64,000 bases of DNA, from NCBI RefSeq assembly GCF_000797445.1, contig NZ_JSWF01000019.1, forward strand, positions 124,001 to 188,000. Direction: 5' to 3'. The notes beneath the pieces were generated by a model, which did not search any database, was not told the origin of the DNA, and was given only the letters and a program-made list of their open reading frames with translations. The translations under genes were made by a program, and so were the position numbers. This stretch comes from Lacinutrix jangbogonensis. Lineage in GTDB: Bacteria; Bacteroidota; Bacteroidia; Flavobacteriales; Flavobacteriaceae. This document shows, in pieces, positions 1-8,478 of the stretch (position 1 is the first letter of the stretch; every line of letters starts with the position of its first letter).

Positions 1-522
1 AGTACCCATTATAAAGACAAAATTGAACTCAGTATAGACGATATTGCATTAGCACAAAAAGCTTGGCGTATTTACTGCGACCATGACCATAATTTATTAA
101 AACCCTTAATTACACGACCATCAAATTTTAAATACTTAAGTATTTGCTTAAAAGCACATTTAAAACGCTTTCCAGATACTCGAAGTGGTTTAAGTACTTT
201 GCAGTATAATATCTTAAAATTAATTGGGGAACATAAAATAAAATCGCGTCATCATTTGGTTGGTTACGTATTACATTACCAAGGCTATTATGGGTTTGGA
301 GACATGCAAATTGTACGATTAATAGACGAATTAGAAATATTATATACTGAAACTGAAGATACGCTAACATTAAATAGAGATGGGTATTTAGCTTTAGAGC
401 ACCAAAGAAATTTCCGTAAAGCATTGGATTGTAATATTGTTTTTGGAGGTGTTAATAAACGAGAATTTCAGTTTGATAAAAAAACAAATAAATTGATTAA
501 AAATACTGTGAATGCTAATTAA
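1..522 (+). CDS. DUF1835-family protein, C-terminal part (5' truncated by window edge)
   Basis: The reading frame is open from base 1 and ends at a TAA at 520-522, so the start lies outside the window. About 173 residues are visible. The order of features (an aromatic, charged stretch, then a leucine-rich segment around STLQYNILKLIGEHKIKS, then YVLHYQGYYGFGDMQI) is what I remember for the C-terminal half of flavobacterial DUF1835 proteins, whose biochemical role is unknown. The stop overlaps the start of the following nucleoside phosphorylase by 11 bases, which suggests a two-gene transcript. Family assignment is from memory of the pattern, not from a search. Confidence 0.6.
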   Translation, partial: STHYKDKIELSIDDIALAQKAWRIYCDHDHNLLKPLITRPSNFKYLSICLKAHLKRFPDTRSGLSTLQYNILKLIGEHKIKSRHHLVGYVLHYQGYYGFGDMQIVRLIDELEILYTETEDTLTLNRDGYLALEHQRNFRKALDCNIVFGGVNKREFQFDKKTNKLIKNTVNAN

Positions 523-1384
523 AGAATCAGAACTTATATTAAATCCAGATGGTAGTGTTTATCATTTAAATTTAAAACCAGAAAACATTGCAGATACCAT
601 CATTTTTGTTGGCGATCAAGATCGTGTAGAAAAAATTACTAAACATTTTGATAGTGTAGAATTTTCTACTCAAAAACGAGAGTTTAAAACGCAAACAGGT
701 ATTTATAAAGGTAAAAAATTAACAGTACTATCTACTGGTATTGGTCCAGATAATATAGATATTGTTTTAAACGAGTTAGATGCATTAGTTAATATTAATT
801 TAGAGACGAGAAAGCCTAAAGAAAAGCTAACATCCCTAAATATAGTGCGCGTTGGTACTTCTGGCTCGCTTCAAAAAGATATACCAGTAGACTCATTTGT
901 AATGAGTACGCAGGGTTTAGATTTAAATGGCATGCTTCACTTCTATCAAATTGATGCGATTTGTAATACCGAAGTTGAAAATGCCTTTATAGAATATACC
1001 AATTGGGATATTAACAAAGCGAGACCAATAATTATTAATAATAGTAAGACATTAGAAGCTCATTTTGATGGTCCATTAATGCACAAAGGAATGACTGCTA
1101 CAGCAGGAGGTTTTTATGGCCCTCAAGGTCGTGTTTTAAGATTGCCGCTATTTGATGCCACTTTGAACGAGATAATGGATACGTTTTCTTATAAAGAGTT
1201 CAGGATTACTAATTTTGAAATGGAAACTTCTGCTATTTATGGCTTATCAAAATTATTAGGTCATAACGCATTATCATTAAATGCAATTATTGCTAATAGA
1301 CCAAATGGAACGTTTAGTAAAAACCCTAAAAAAGTAGTTGAGGATTTAATTCTACATGCTTTAAATAAATTAGTAGAATTATAA
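512..1384 (+). CDS. Nucleoside phosphorylase (uridine/purine phosphorylase family)
   Basis: 290 residues, a usual length for the PNP/UDP phosphorylase fold. Visible family marks are the N-terminal phosphate-loop region IFVGDQDRVEKI (about 31-42), STGIGPDNIDIV (74-85), the central VRVGTSGSLQ (112-121) and the nucleoside-site motif FEMET (235-239), where the glutamates normally contact the ribose. The enzyme should reversibly cleave a nucleoside with phosphate into base and ribose-1-phosphate in the cytoplasm; the base preference cannot be read from the sequence. The ATG at 512 overlaps the preceding stop codon, consistent with translational coupling. Confidence 0.85.
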   Translation: MLIKESELILNPDGSVYHLNLKPENIADTIIFVGDQDRVEKITKHFDSVEFSTQKREFKTQTGIYKGKKLTVLSTGIGPDNIDIVLNELDALVNINLETRKPKEKLTSLNIVRVGTSGSLQKDIPVDSFVMSTQGLDLNGMLHFYQIDAICNTEVENAFIEYTNWDINKARPIIINNSKTLEAHFDGPLMHKGMTATAGGFYGPQGRVLRLPLFDATLNEIMDTFSYKEFRITNFEMETSAIYGLSKLLGHNALSLNAIIANRPNGTFSKNPKKVVEDLILHALNKLVEL

Positions 1385-1498
1385 TCGAATTGTTTAAGTT
1401 AAGCTTGATTAGTTTTTAACTTTCCAAATTCGATTTTATAAAAGAGACAGTATCGCTAAAGTTACTCTTGAGCGCAGTCGAAAGACTAAAAACAAATT

Positions 1499-2353
1499 AT
1501 GAAACAAATAAACATTGGAGGTGTTCCAGAACATTTCAATCTTGCTTGGTATTTAGGACTTAAAAATGCTGAATATAAAGATGCAGATATTAACCTACGT
1601 TGGAAAGACTATTTTGATGGTACCGGAGCAATGTGCAAAGGGCTTCGAGATGGAGATATTGACATGGCTGTTATTTTAACTGAAGGTATTATTAAAGATA
1701 TTATAGAAGGAAACAAATCAAAGATTGTTCAGGTATTTGTAGAAACACCGCTTATTTGGGGCATTCATGTTGCTGCAAAATCAAAATACAAAACCATAGA
1801 AGATGTTAAAGGCACGAAAGCTGCCATAAGTCGTTATGGTTCAGGTTCTCATTTAATGGCCTATATAAATGCTCAGAATAATGGTTGGAATTTAGAAGAA
1901 GACCTAGAGTTTGAGGTTATAGAAAATCTAGATGGTGCCGTTAAGGGTTTAACTGAAGGTAAAGCTGATTATTTTATGTGGGAGAAATTTACCACAAAAC
2001 CTCTAGTAGATAATGGCACATTTAGACGTATTGATAATTGTCCAAGTCCTTGGCCTTGCTTTGTTATTGCCGTTCGTGAAGACTTTTTGAAATCAAATAA
2101 AGAAGATGTAAAAACCATATTAGATATCGTAAATAATACCACTTCAGAATTTAAAGACATTCCAAGTATAGATCGAATGATTGCAAATCGCTACGAGCAA
2201 GAAATTGAAGATGTTCAAGAGTGGTTAAGTTTAACAGCATGGTCTCAAGAAAATATTTCTAAAGAAACTATAGCAAAAGTTCAAGATGAGTTGTTTGCTT
2301 TGAATATTATTCCTGAAAAATGGAATTATGAGGATTTAGTTGAAGAATTATAA
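1499..2353 (+). CDS. NMT1/THI5-like substrate-binding protein without signal peptide
   Basis: 284 residues that look like a periplasmic-binding-protein type II fold: an N-terminal strand INIGGVPEHFNLAWYLGL, a DGTGAMCKGLRDGDIDMAV segment around residues 40-58, then WGIHVAAKSKYKTIEDVKG and GTKAAISRYGSGSHLMA, the usual ligand-cleft segments of SsuA/NMT1 proteins. There is no signal peptide and no transporter gene beside it, so it is probably a cytoplasmic or stand-alone binding protein; such leaderless members are common in flavobacteria. Ligand unknown. The 114-base gap before it contains a dyad of the dispersed type GAGCGCAGTCGAAAG. Confidence 0.7.
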   Translation: MKQINIGGVPEHFNLAWYLGLKNAEYKDADINLRWKDYFDGTGAMCKGLRDGDIDMAVILTEGIIKDIIEGNKSKIVQVFVETPLIWGIHVAAKSKYKTIEDVKGTKAAISRYGSGSHLMAYINAQNNGWNLEEDLEFEVIENLDGAVKGLTEGKADYFMWEKFTTKPLVDNGTFRRIDNCPSPWPCFVIAVREDFLKSNKEDVKTILDIVNNTTSEFKDIPSIDRMIANRYEQEIEDVQEWLSLTAWSQENISKETIAKVQDELFALNIIPEKWNYEDLVEEL

Positions 2354-2406
2354 CTTTCTCACGAAACCTTTTTATATATCCTGCATCTTAAAAGAAAATA
2401 AAGATT

Positions 2407-3005
2407 ATGAAATATTTAAAGCCATTAGTTTTTTTATTGTTGTTACATTTTGCTTAACAAATACTCAATGTTAAGATGACGATAATTTCCCGGAAACAAT
2501 AACGCTAGAAAATAATCAACTGGTAGCCATTGAGAATAATACCAATACATTTAATGTTAACGATGTTATTACTATAGAAACGACTATAGAGAACCAACAA
2601 TTAACAAACAGTGGTAGCACAATTCTTTTAACAGATTATAATGATGCTGAAATTGGTCAATCATTTTTTCAAAATACAATAAGCTTGTATAAGCTTACCA
2701 ATTTTGGTACCATTACAAGAATACCTTTAACAGAAAGCAATATTCAAAATATTGAAGGCCAAACTATTATTGAGAATGATTTAATAAACGTACGAAGTCT
2801 ATATAACGGCTCTTCATTTGCAAACAAATTCAGCATTACGCTATTAGAACCTGGTACATTTTATCTTTCAGGTAATAGATTTAATAGTCATGATGATGGT
2901 AAACTAACTATTGATGGTGGAGTTTTTGAGTTTGGTTATATTAGAATAAACTCTACAATTATAAATGCAAATGCAAATGGTGGTTACGAGTTTACTGTAG
3001 ATTAA
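2407..3005 (+). pseudogene. Decayed lipoprotein gene (frameshift plus premature stop)
   Basis: An ATG at 2407 opens a lipoprotein signal peptide (MKYLKPLV...) that runs into a stop after about 16 codons. If the seven-T tract at about 2428-2434 is given back one T, the frame continues VVTFCLTNTQC, a good lipobox region, but the next codon is TAA (2472-2474), followed by DDDNFPE, the Asp-rich linker usual after the lipidated cysteine in this group. The same frame then stays open for 177 codons to the TAA at 3003-3005. So two lesions separate an otherwise intact roughly 199-codon lipoprotein gene. The mature part (LLTDYNDAEIGQSFF..., TIDGGVFEFGYIRI) is not a family I recognise. The internal TTG at 2685 is unlikely to be a real start. 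Confidence 0.7.
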
Positions 3006-3007
3006 GT

Positions 3008-3673
3008 CTACCACTCTACTTCTACCAAACCTAGTTTTTTTAAAATGGCATTACTCTCACTAAAATGCCTGTTACCAAACCAGTATCCACGATTAGCACT
3101 TAACGGAGAAGGATGACCAGACGTTAAAATATGATGTTTTTCTGTATCAATCAACTTTGCTTTCTTCTTAGCAAAACCTCCCCAAAGCAGGAACACTACA
3201 TTTTCTTTATTAGCACTTATCGTTTTAATTACAGCATCGGTAAACGTCTCCCAGCCTTGTTTTTGGTGACTTCCAGCGTCGTGAGCACGAACCGTTAGTG
3301 TTGCATTAAGTAAAAACACACCTTGTTTAGCCCAACGTTCTAAGTTTCCGCTTTCTGGATAGGGTTTATTTAAATCAGTTTCAATTTCTTTAAAAATATT
3401 AATAAGAGAAGGTGGATGTTTAATACCATCATTAACGCTAAAACACAAACCATTGGCTTGATTGTAGTTATGGTAAGGATCTTGACCAATAATAACCACT
3501 TTTAAATCATTAAAATGGCACTTCTCAAAAGCATTAAAAATGAGTGCACTAGAAGGAAAACATTGATTTTTACTGTATTCGGTTTTTACAAATTGAACTA
3601 ATGATTCAAAATACGGTTTATCAAATTCAGATTGTAAGTGGCGCTTCCAACTGTTGTGAATATCTTCTGTCAT
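3008..3673 (-). CDS. ung: Uracil-DNA glycosylase (family 1)
   Basis: 221 residues, the usual length for bacterial UDG. The catalytic water-activating motif GQDPYH is at residues 63-68 (Asp65) and the DNA-intercalation motif HPSPLS at about 187-192 (His187). The central LLNATLTVR segment also fits. The enzyme removes uracil from DNA, starting base excision repair. It is transcribed convergently with the decayed lipoprotein gene, with only two bases between the two stop codons, and no terminator hairpin is visible between them. Confidence 0.97.
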   Translation of the reverse strand: MTEDIHNSWKRHLQSEFDKPYFESLVQFVKTEYSKNQCFPSSALIFNAFEKCHFNDLKVVIIGQDPYHNYNQANGLCFSVNDGIKHPPSLINIFKEIETDLNKPYPESGNLERWAKQGVFLLNATLTVRAHDAGSHQKQGWETFTDAVIKTISANKENVVFLLWGGFAKKKAKLIDTEKHHILTSGHPSPLSANRGYWFGNRHFSESNAILKKLGLVEVEW

Positions 3674-3824
3674 AATATTATTATGTATTTCAGAATAAAA
3701 ATAATACTATCTTTAGTGCTATAAAAGAGAATTATCAATTTTGTTACTTCGGAGTTTATGCTGAGCGCAGCCGAAATACAATCAGGAATAATAATTCAAG
3801 CTAACCAACAGTATTAAAAAGCAC

Positions 3825-3844
3825 ATTCCTGCCTTGGCCGGAAT
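3825..3844 (+). repeat. Dispersed CCTGC...GCAGG palindrome just upstream of a start codon
   Basis: An imperfect 20-base palindrome (ATTCCTG ... CCGGAAT) ends 8 bases before the ATG of the YfcC-type transporter. Similar palindromes stand immediately before three other start codons in this window (30211-30230, 36144-36163, 48677-48696), always in the same orientation relative to the gene. Confidence 0.6.
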
Positions 3845-3852
3845 GACAACGT

Positions 3853-5346
3853 ATGAAAAACCTAACATTCCCATCAGCACAAACTATTTTATTAATTATA
3901 GCAGGACTGGTAACGCTACTAACCTGGATTATCCCTGCTGGCAAATACGATACATTAGTGTATAATAAAGAGACTAATAATTTCACGCAAGCGAGCAATG
4001 AAAAATCCATTGATCTGCCTGCAACACAAGAAACATTGGATGCCCTAGCTATTAAAATACCGCTTGAGAAATTTACCAGTGGAGGCATTTACAAAGCCAT
4101 TAATATTCCTAACACGTATAAAAAACAAGAAGCTAGACCTCAAGGTGTTTTAGCGTTTATAAAATCGCCAGTAAAAGGTATTATTGAAGCTGCAGATATT
4201 ATTTTCCTAGTATTAATAATTGGAGGCTTAATTGGTATAATAAATAGTACAGGTGCTTTTGATGCTGGTATTGGATGGCTTGCAAATGCCTTAAAAGGAA
4301 GAGAATTTATTCTCATTATTTTAGTCACCACTTTAGTAGCAGCTGGTGGTACAACTTTTGGGTTTGCAGAAGAAACCATTGCCTTCTTCCCTATTTTAAT
4401 CCCTGTGTTTTTAGCAGCAAAATACGATGCTTTAGTTGGTGTTGCTTGTATCTTTATTGGTTCGTCTGTAGGAACTATGTGCTCTACTATAAATCCATTT
4501 AGTAGTATTATTGCTAGTGATGCGGCAGGAATAAGTTGGACCACAGGAGCTTTTGGGAGACTATTAATGTTACTAGCGTGTTTAACGATTTCTATTATTT
4601 ACATTTTACGCTACGCCAATCGTGTAAAAAAAGACCCTACAAAATCTATTATCTACGATCAACAACAACAAATTGCAGCAATGTTTTCTACTAATACTTC
4701 AGAAACTGTAAAATTCACTACACGTTTACGTTTGGCGTTATTTGTTTTCACGATGTGTTTTGCCATAATGATTTATGGTGTCGTTTTCTTAGAATGGTGG
4801 TTTGTAGAGATGACGGCAACTTTTCTTGTTGGTTCTATTTTAATAGGAATTATTACAGGAATAAAAGAATCAACCTTTGTAGATACTTTTGTTAAAGGTG
4901 CTGGAGATTTATTGGGTGTTGCTTTAATTATAGGAATTGCAAGAGGAATTACAGTTATTATGGCAGATGGCTTAATTAGTGATACCTTGTTATATTACGC
5001 TAGTGGTGTTACCAACGGTATGAATAAAGGGCTTTTTGCAACTGCTACAACAGGCATTTATGCTGTACTTTCTTTCTTTATCCCAAGTTCTTCAGGAATG
5101 GCTGTGTTAACTATGCCTATTATGTCGCCTTTGGCCGATGGTGTTGGTGTTGGAAGAGAAATTGTTGTTAATGCCTACCAATATGGTATGGGATTATTCT
5201 ACTTAATAAACCCTACAGGATTAATATTGGCCTCTTTAGCAATAGTAAAAGTTGGCTTTAATAAATGGCTAAAATTCATCATGCCTTTGTTTATTATTTT
5301 GGTTGCCTTTACTTTAATAGTAATGACGGTTTTAGTATATTTATAG
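3853..5346 (+). CDS. YfcC-family (DcuC superfamily) membrane transporter
   Basis: 497 residues with about 12 hydrophobic segments, the first at residues 9-29, followed by a long extracytoplasmic loop with KFTSGGIYKAI. The segment GGTTFGFAEETIAFFPILIP and the later GSSVGTMCSTINPF are characteristic of the YfcC branch of the C4-dicarboxylate/DcuC pfam. A near-symmetrical second half carries FFIPSSSGMAVLTMPIMSPL. YfcC proteins are predicted basic amino acid or carboxylate carriers in the inner membrane; the substrate is not established. It stands alone between a convergent ung and a repeat-rich gap. Confidence 0.85.
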   Translation: MKNLTFPSAQTILLIIAGLVTLLTWIIPAGKYDTLVYNKETNNFTQASNEKSIDLPATQETLDALAIKIPLEKFTSGGIYKAINIPNTYKKQEARPQGVLAFIKSPVKGIIEAADIIFLVLIIGGLIGIINSTGAFDAGIGWLANALKGREFILIILVTTLVAAGGTTFGFAEETIAFFPILIPVFLAAKYDALVGVACIFIGSSVGTMCSTINPFSSIIASDAAGISWTTGAFGRLLMLLACLTISIIYILRYANRVKKDPTKSIIYDQQQQIAAMFSTNTSETVKFTTRLRLALFVFTMCFAIMIYGVVFLEWWFVEMTATFLVGSILIGIITGIKESTFVDTFVKGAGDLLGVALIIGIARGITVIMADGLISDTLLYYASGVTNGMNKGLFATATTGIYAVLSFFIPSSSGMAVLTMPIMSPLADGVGVGREIVVNAYQYGMGLFYLINPTGLILASLAIVKVGFNKWLKFIMPLFIILVAFTLIVMTVLVYL

Positions 5347-5367
5347 AACGAAAATAGTAGCGTTAGT

Positions 5368-5500
5368 ACGAGTGAAATCAATACATTAAATTATTAAATC
5401 AGGTATCAGTTCGAGTGAAATCAAGACATTAAATCAGGTGTCAATTCGAGTGAAATCAAGACATAAATTCAGGTGTCAGTTCGAGTGATTTCGAAGTATG
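5368..5500. repeat. Imperfect tandem repeats with 35-bp period (TTCGAGTGAAATC units)
   Basis: Four copies of a GAGTGAAATC / GAGTGATTTC core begin at 5370, 5413, 5448 and 5483, the last three spaced exactly 35 bases. Units read CAGGTGTCAGTTCGAGTG. The same TTCGAGTGAtTT word forms one arm of the 139-bp repeats at 32557-32941, so it belongs to a dispersed element family of this genome. The 242-base gap between the transporter and the monooxygenase holds no gene. Confidence 0.75.
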
Positions 5501-5588
5501 AGAAATTGTAACGAGAACACTTTAATTATTTTTTATGTTATTTTTATTACAAAAACCACTCGATTGACAAAACATTTAAACATCTCCA

Positions 5589-6719
5589 ATGTACACAATC
5601 ATAGGTGCTGGAATTGGTGGGTTAACCACTGCTCTAGTCTTCGAAAAATTAAATATTAAGTACCAATTATTTGAAAAAGCAAAAGCACCAAATGCGTTAG
5701 GTGCAGGAATTTGGCTAGCACCAAATGCGCTGCAAGTTCTAGAATTTGTAGGTGTTTTAGATGCAGTCTTTAAAGTTGGAAATGTAGTCAATCGTATTAC
5801 TTTATCCAACCAAAAACTAGAGCCATTAGCGGATAGCAGTCAATTACCAGCAAAAGAAAAATATGGTTTCTCCACCCTTGCTATCCATCGTGCAAAACTA
5901 CAATTAGCATTAATTGAAGCGCTTCCCAAAGAAAAAATCCATTGGAATAAAGCGTTTCAATATTTTAAGCAAGAAAACGATGCTGTAATTATTACTTTTA
6001 CAGATGGTTCACAAGTCGAAAGTCAATACCTTATTGGTGCAGACGGTATAGATTCTAAAGTACGCGCGCAACTATTCCCTAAATCGCAAATTCGTTACTC
6101 TGGTCAAACCTGTTGGCGAGGCGTTATGAAAAGTGCATTACCTTCAGAATATAAAGAACGAGGTATCGAAATGTGGGGAAAAGGTATCCGGTTTGGTTTG
6201 TCTCAACTCTCAGAAACTGAAACCTCTTGGTTTGCAGTACAGAAAAGCAAAGCGTTTCAAAAAGATAATACTGCTGTTTTAAAAGAAAAACTTACCACCT
6301 ATTTTAAAGACTTTCATCCTTTAGTAAACCAATTAATTAGCAATACAGAAATAGATAACATTCTGCGAAACGATATCACAGACTTAAAACCCATAAAACA
6401 CTGGCAAAAAGGAAACGTCTGTCTTATTGGTGATGCAGCCCATGCTACAACTCCCAATATGGGACAAGGTGGTGCTCAAGCCATTGAAGATGGTTATTAT
6501 TTGGGTAGAATGATTTCTGAAAACCCAAATAAAAACAGTTTTAAAGACTTCCAAAATAAACGTTATAAGCGTGTAAATAGCATTGTAATGCAATCTTGGT
6601 TTACAGGTAAAATAGCAAATATGACTGCTGGCTACTCAATTAGAAATATTATATTTAGCAAAGTACCTAAAAAACTAATAGACAAAAACATGTATTCTGT
6701 TTACGATTTAAAAGATTAA
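5589..6719 (+). CDS. FAD-dependent monooxygenase (group A flavoprotein hydroxylase)
   Basis: 376 residues. The N-terminal Rossmann motif GAGIGG is at residues 6-11, the DG motif GADGIDSKVR near 151-160, and the GD motif GDAAHATTPNMGQGG near 281-295, the three signatures of p-hydroxybenzoate-hydroxylase-fold enzymes. The conserved WRG in QTCWRGVM is also present. It should use NAD(P)H and oxygen to hydroxylate an aromatic or similar substrate in the cytoplasm; TetX- and urate-hydroxylase-like proteins are relatives, but the substrate cannot be told. It is followed after 10 bases by a small lipoprotein, probably one transcript. Confidence 0.88.
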   Translation: MYTIIGAGIGGLTTALVFEKLNIKYQLFEKAKAPNALGAGIWLAPNALQVLEFVGVLDAVFKVGNVVNRITLSNQKLEPLADSSQLPAKEKYGFSTLAIHRAKLQLALIEALPKEKIHWNKAFQYFKQENDAVIITFTDGSQVESQYLIGADGIDSKVRAQLFPKSQIRYSGQTCWRGVMKSALPSEYKERGIEMWGKGIRFGLSQLSETETSWFAVQKSKAFQKDNTAVLKEKLTTYFKDFHPLVNQLISNTEIDNILRNDITDLKPIKHWQKGNVCLIGDAAHATTPNMGQGGAQAIEDGYYLGRMISENPNKNSFKDFQNKRYKRVNSIVMQSWFTGKIANMTAGYSIRNIIFSKVPKKLIDKNMYSVYDLKD

Positions 6720-6729
6720 AACCAATATT

Positions 6730-7221
6730 ATGAAATACACACTAATTTTAATTATTGCCCTATCATGCTTCAACTGTAATACTAAAACAGAACAAATAGA
6801 AGCTAATATAATAAGCCAAGAGGGCAACGAAAAGGAGTTTAATATTGTTTTAAACAAACATTTAGAAGCTGTCTCTAAAAAGAATTTAGAAGCTATGAAA
6901 AGTACATTAACTCCAAACGGAAACATGCAACTTATCTTACCAAGTACAGAGCCTACAAATACAAACACTGCCTTTATTAACTATCATAAAGAATGGTTTG
7001 CAGCGCCAATACAATGGTCTTTTAAAACCAAAATACTTAATACAAATATTGGAGAAACACTGGGTATGGCAATTGTAGAAGTTGTGTATAGTGAACCACT
7101 TCGTAATGGGAAACCTTATTTTAATCGCATGATAGTGAGTTATGATTTAGAAAAAACTGATGGTAAATGGTACTTTATTAAAGATCATGCCAGTTCCATA
7201 AAAAAATCTACCGATTTATAA
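6730..7221 (+). CDS. SnoaL/DUF4440-like lipoprotein
   Basis: 163 residues. The N-terminus MKYTLILIIALSC is a lipoprotein signal with likely lipidated Cys13. The rest (EFNIVLNKHLEAVSKKNLEA, GNMQLILPS, WYFIKDHAS at the C-terminus) has the helix-then-curved-sheet pattern of NTF2/SnoaL-like domains, which form a cone-shaped pocket and often bind small molecules. No catalytic residues can be assigned. It follows the monooxygenase by 10 bases and may act with it. Confidence 0.65.
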   Translation: MKYTLILIIALSCFNCNTKTEQIEANIISQEGNEKEFNIVLNKHLEAVSKKNLEAMKSTLTPNGNMQLILPSTEPTNTNTAFINYHKEWFAAPIQWSFKTKILNTNIGETLGMAIVEVVYSEPLRNGKPYFNRMIVSYDLEKTDGKWYFIKDHASSIKKSTDL

Positions 7222-7376
7222 CTCTTATAATCAAGTACTTAACTTATTTTTTTATAATAATTCTATTTAATAGCTAGGAAAAACTGCTTTATGCTTGTTA
7301 TATAAGTAAATAGCTACAATTTGTGTTTTGTAGTTTACAAAAAAATATTTCATTTATTTAATACTTTTTATTGCTT

Positions 7377-7419
7377 TTCACGTGCAGACGTGAAGTGTTT
7401 TTAGTGAAATTCACTAAAA
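7377..7419 (+). promoter_or_regulatory. Two adjacent perfect dyads upstream of the FISUMP lipoprotein
   Basis: 7377-7394 is TTCACGT, four bases, ACGTGAA, a perfect 7-bp inverted repeat. Four bases later 7399-7407 TTTTAGTGA pairs with 7411-7419 TCACTAAAA, a perfect 9-bp inverted repeat with a 3-base spacer. Both lie in the 249-base gap before the gene at 7471. The first dyad recurs with two changes at 10107-10124, on the other side of the TPR/HTH regulator gene, so it may be that regulator's operator. The spacing and the recurrence are seen; the binding protein is inferred. Confidence 0.5.
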
Positions 7420-7470
7420 TTTGTAGTAGAAATTATTTAATAGTCCAAATAACAAGTAAAAATTAAACCT

Positions 7471-8226
7471 ATGAAAAAATTAATTCAATTACCGTTACTC
7501 CTGGTATTCTCTTTACTAGTTTTCCAATGCTCTAGCGACGACGATGCTCCAGAACCGCAAACAGAAGTAGAAATACAACCCGAAACAGTAACGGATGCGG
7601 ATGGAAACGTTTACGAGACCATTACAATGGGAAATCAAATTTGGATGAAAGAAAATTTAAAAACAACAAAATATAATGACGGCGTAGCTATTACTCAATA
7701 TACTTTTGCTGCACATGGCAATAATTGGGGAAGCTTAAACAACCAAGAAGCATTTTACCGTTGGGCAGATACAAGTGACTTAAGTAATATAGTTGACGAA
7801 GAGTTAACTTTCGATGCTTATGGTGCAATGTATAATCATTTTGCAATTGAAAGCGGGAAATTGGCTCCAGCAGGTTGGAGAATTCCAACTGAAGCAGATT
7901 TTTTAACATTAGAAAGCTTTATTGCTAACGATGGTAATTCAGGACATGAAGCAACAGTATTAAAAACAGAAGCAGGATGGTCACCTAACTCTGGAAACGG
8001 AACAAACGTATATGGTTTTAATGCAGTACCAAATGGCTATGTTAGCACTCCTGGAACAGCTACTCTAGCGCATGGTATATGTACATGGGCAACAACAAAT
8101 GTTAATGGTACTAGTCTTGGTTCTCAAACAAGAAGACTTGTTCAATTATTTGATACTAACGCTATATTATATGGAGATAACCCAATACAACTTGGAGCAG
8201 GTATCAGATGTATTAAAATACAGTAG
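7471..8226 (+). CDS. FISUMP-domain lipoprotein
   Basis: 251 residues. Signal peptide with lipobox VFQC (Cys20), then an SSDDD linker. The remainder is the Fibrobacter succinogenes major paralogous (FISUMP) domain: VTDADGNVYETITMGNQIWM, ENLKTTKYNDG, the central APAGWRIPTEADFLTLE and the terminal IRCIK. These proteins are exported to the outer membrane surface of Bacteroidota and have no defined biochemical function. The gene is alone, preceded by two dyads and followed by a short hairpin. Confidence 0.88.
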   Translation: MKKLIQLPLLLVFSLLVFQCSSDDDAPEPQTEVEIQPETVTDADGNVYETITMGNQIWMKENLKTTKYNDGVAITQYTFAAHGNNWGSLNNQEAFYRWADTSDLSNIVDEELTFDAYGAMYNHFAIESGKLAPAGWRIPTEADFLTLESFIANDGNSGHEATVLKTEAGWSPNSGNGTNVYGFNAVPNGYVSTPGTATLAHGICTWATTNVNGTSLGSQTRRLVQLFDTNAILYGDNPIQLGAGIRCIKIQ

Positions 8227-8248
8227 TAATGTTTAAGTATATTGAAAG

Positions 8249-8268
8249 GCACAAATTAAAGTTTGTGC
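8249..8268 (+). terminator. Weak hairpin after the FISUMP gene
   Basis: GCACAAA (8249-8255) pairs with TTTGTGC (8262-8268). No strong T-tract follows. The same GCACAAA stem is used by the better terminators at 10718 and 11707, so it is likely a functional though weak terminator. Confidence 0.4.
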
Positions 8269-8478
8269 TGTTATGTGTTGTTCTATTACTCTTAAAATTT
8301 ACAATCTTCTTCTTGTTAGATTAACTTTTGAGACCACTACACTATAAATGGTTGTCGTATTAATTTTATCCTTTTTGATATTTAAATTATTTCTTTAATT
8401 AACAATTTATAGCGTTATAATTCTTATGCTTATTTAATTATACTAAAATATGATTAAACATAATTGCGTCTTTTAACT

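Noticed and set aside
2685-3005. 106-codon ORF starting at TTG 2685 as a separate gene
   Set aside because: The same frame continues upstream to a lipobox with two lesions, so this is the 3' part of a decayed lipoprotein gene.
8464-8478. TTG 8464 as start of the TPR regulator
   Set aside because: The ATG at 8479 starts a clean signal peptide; the extension adds nothing recognisable.
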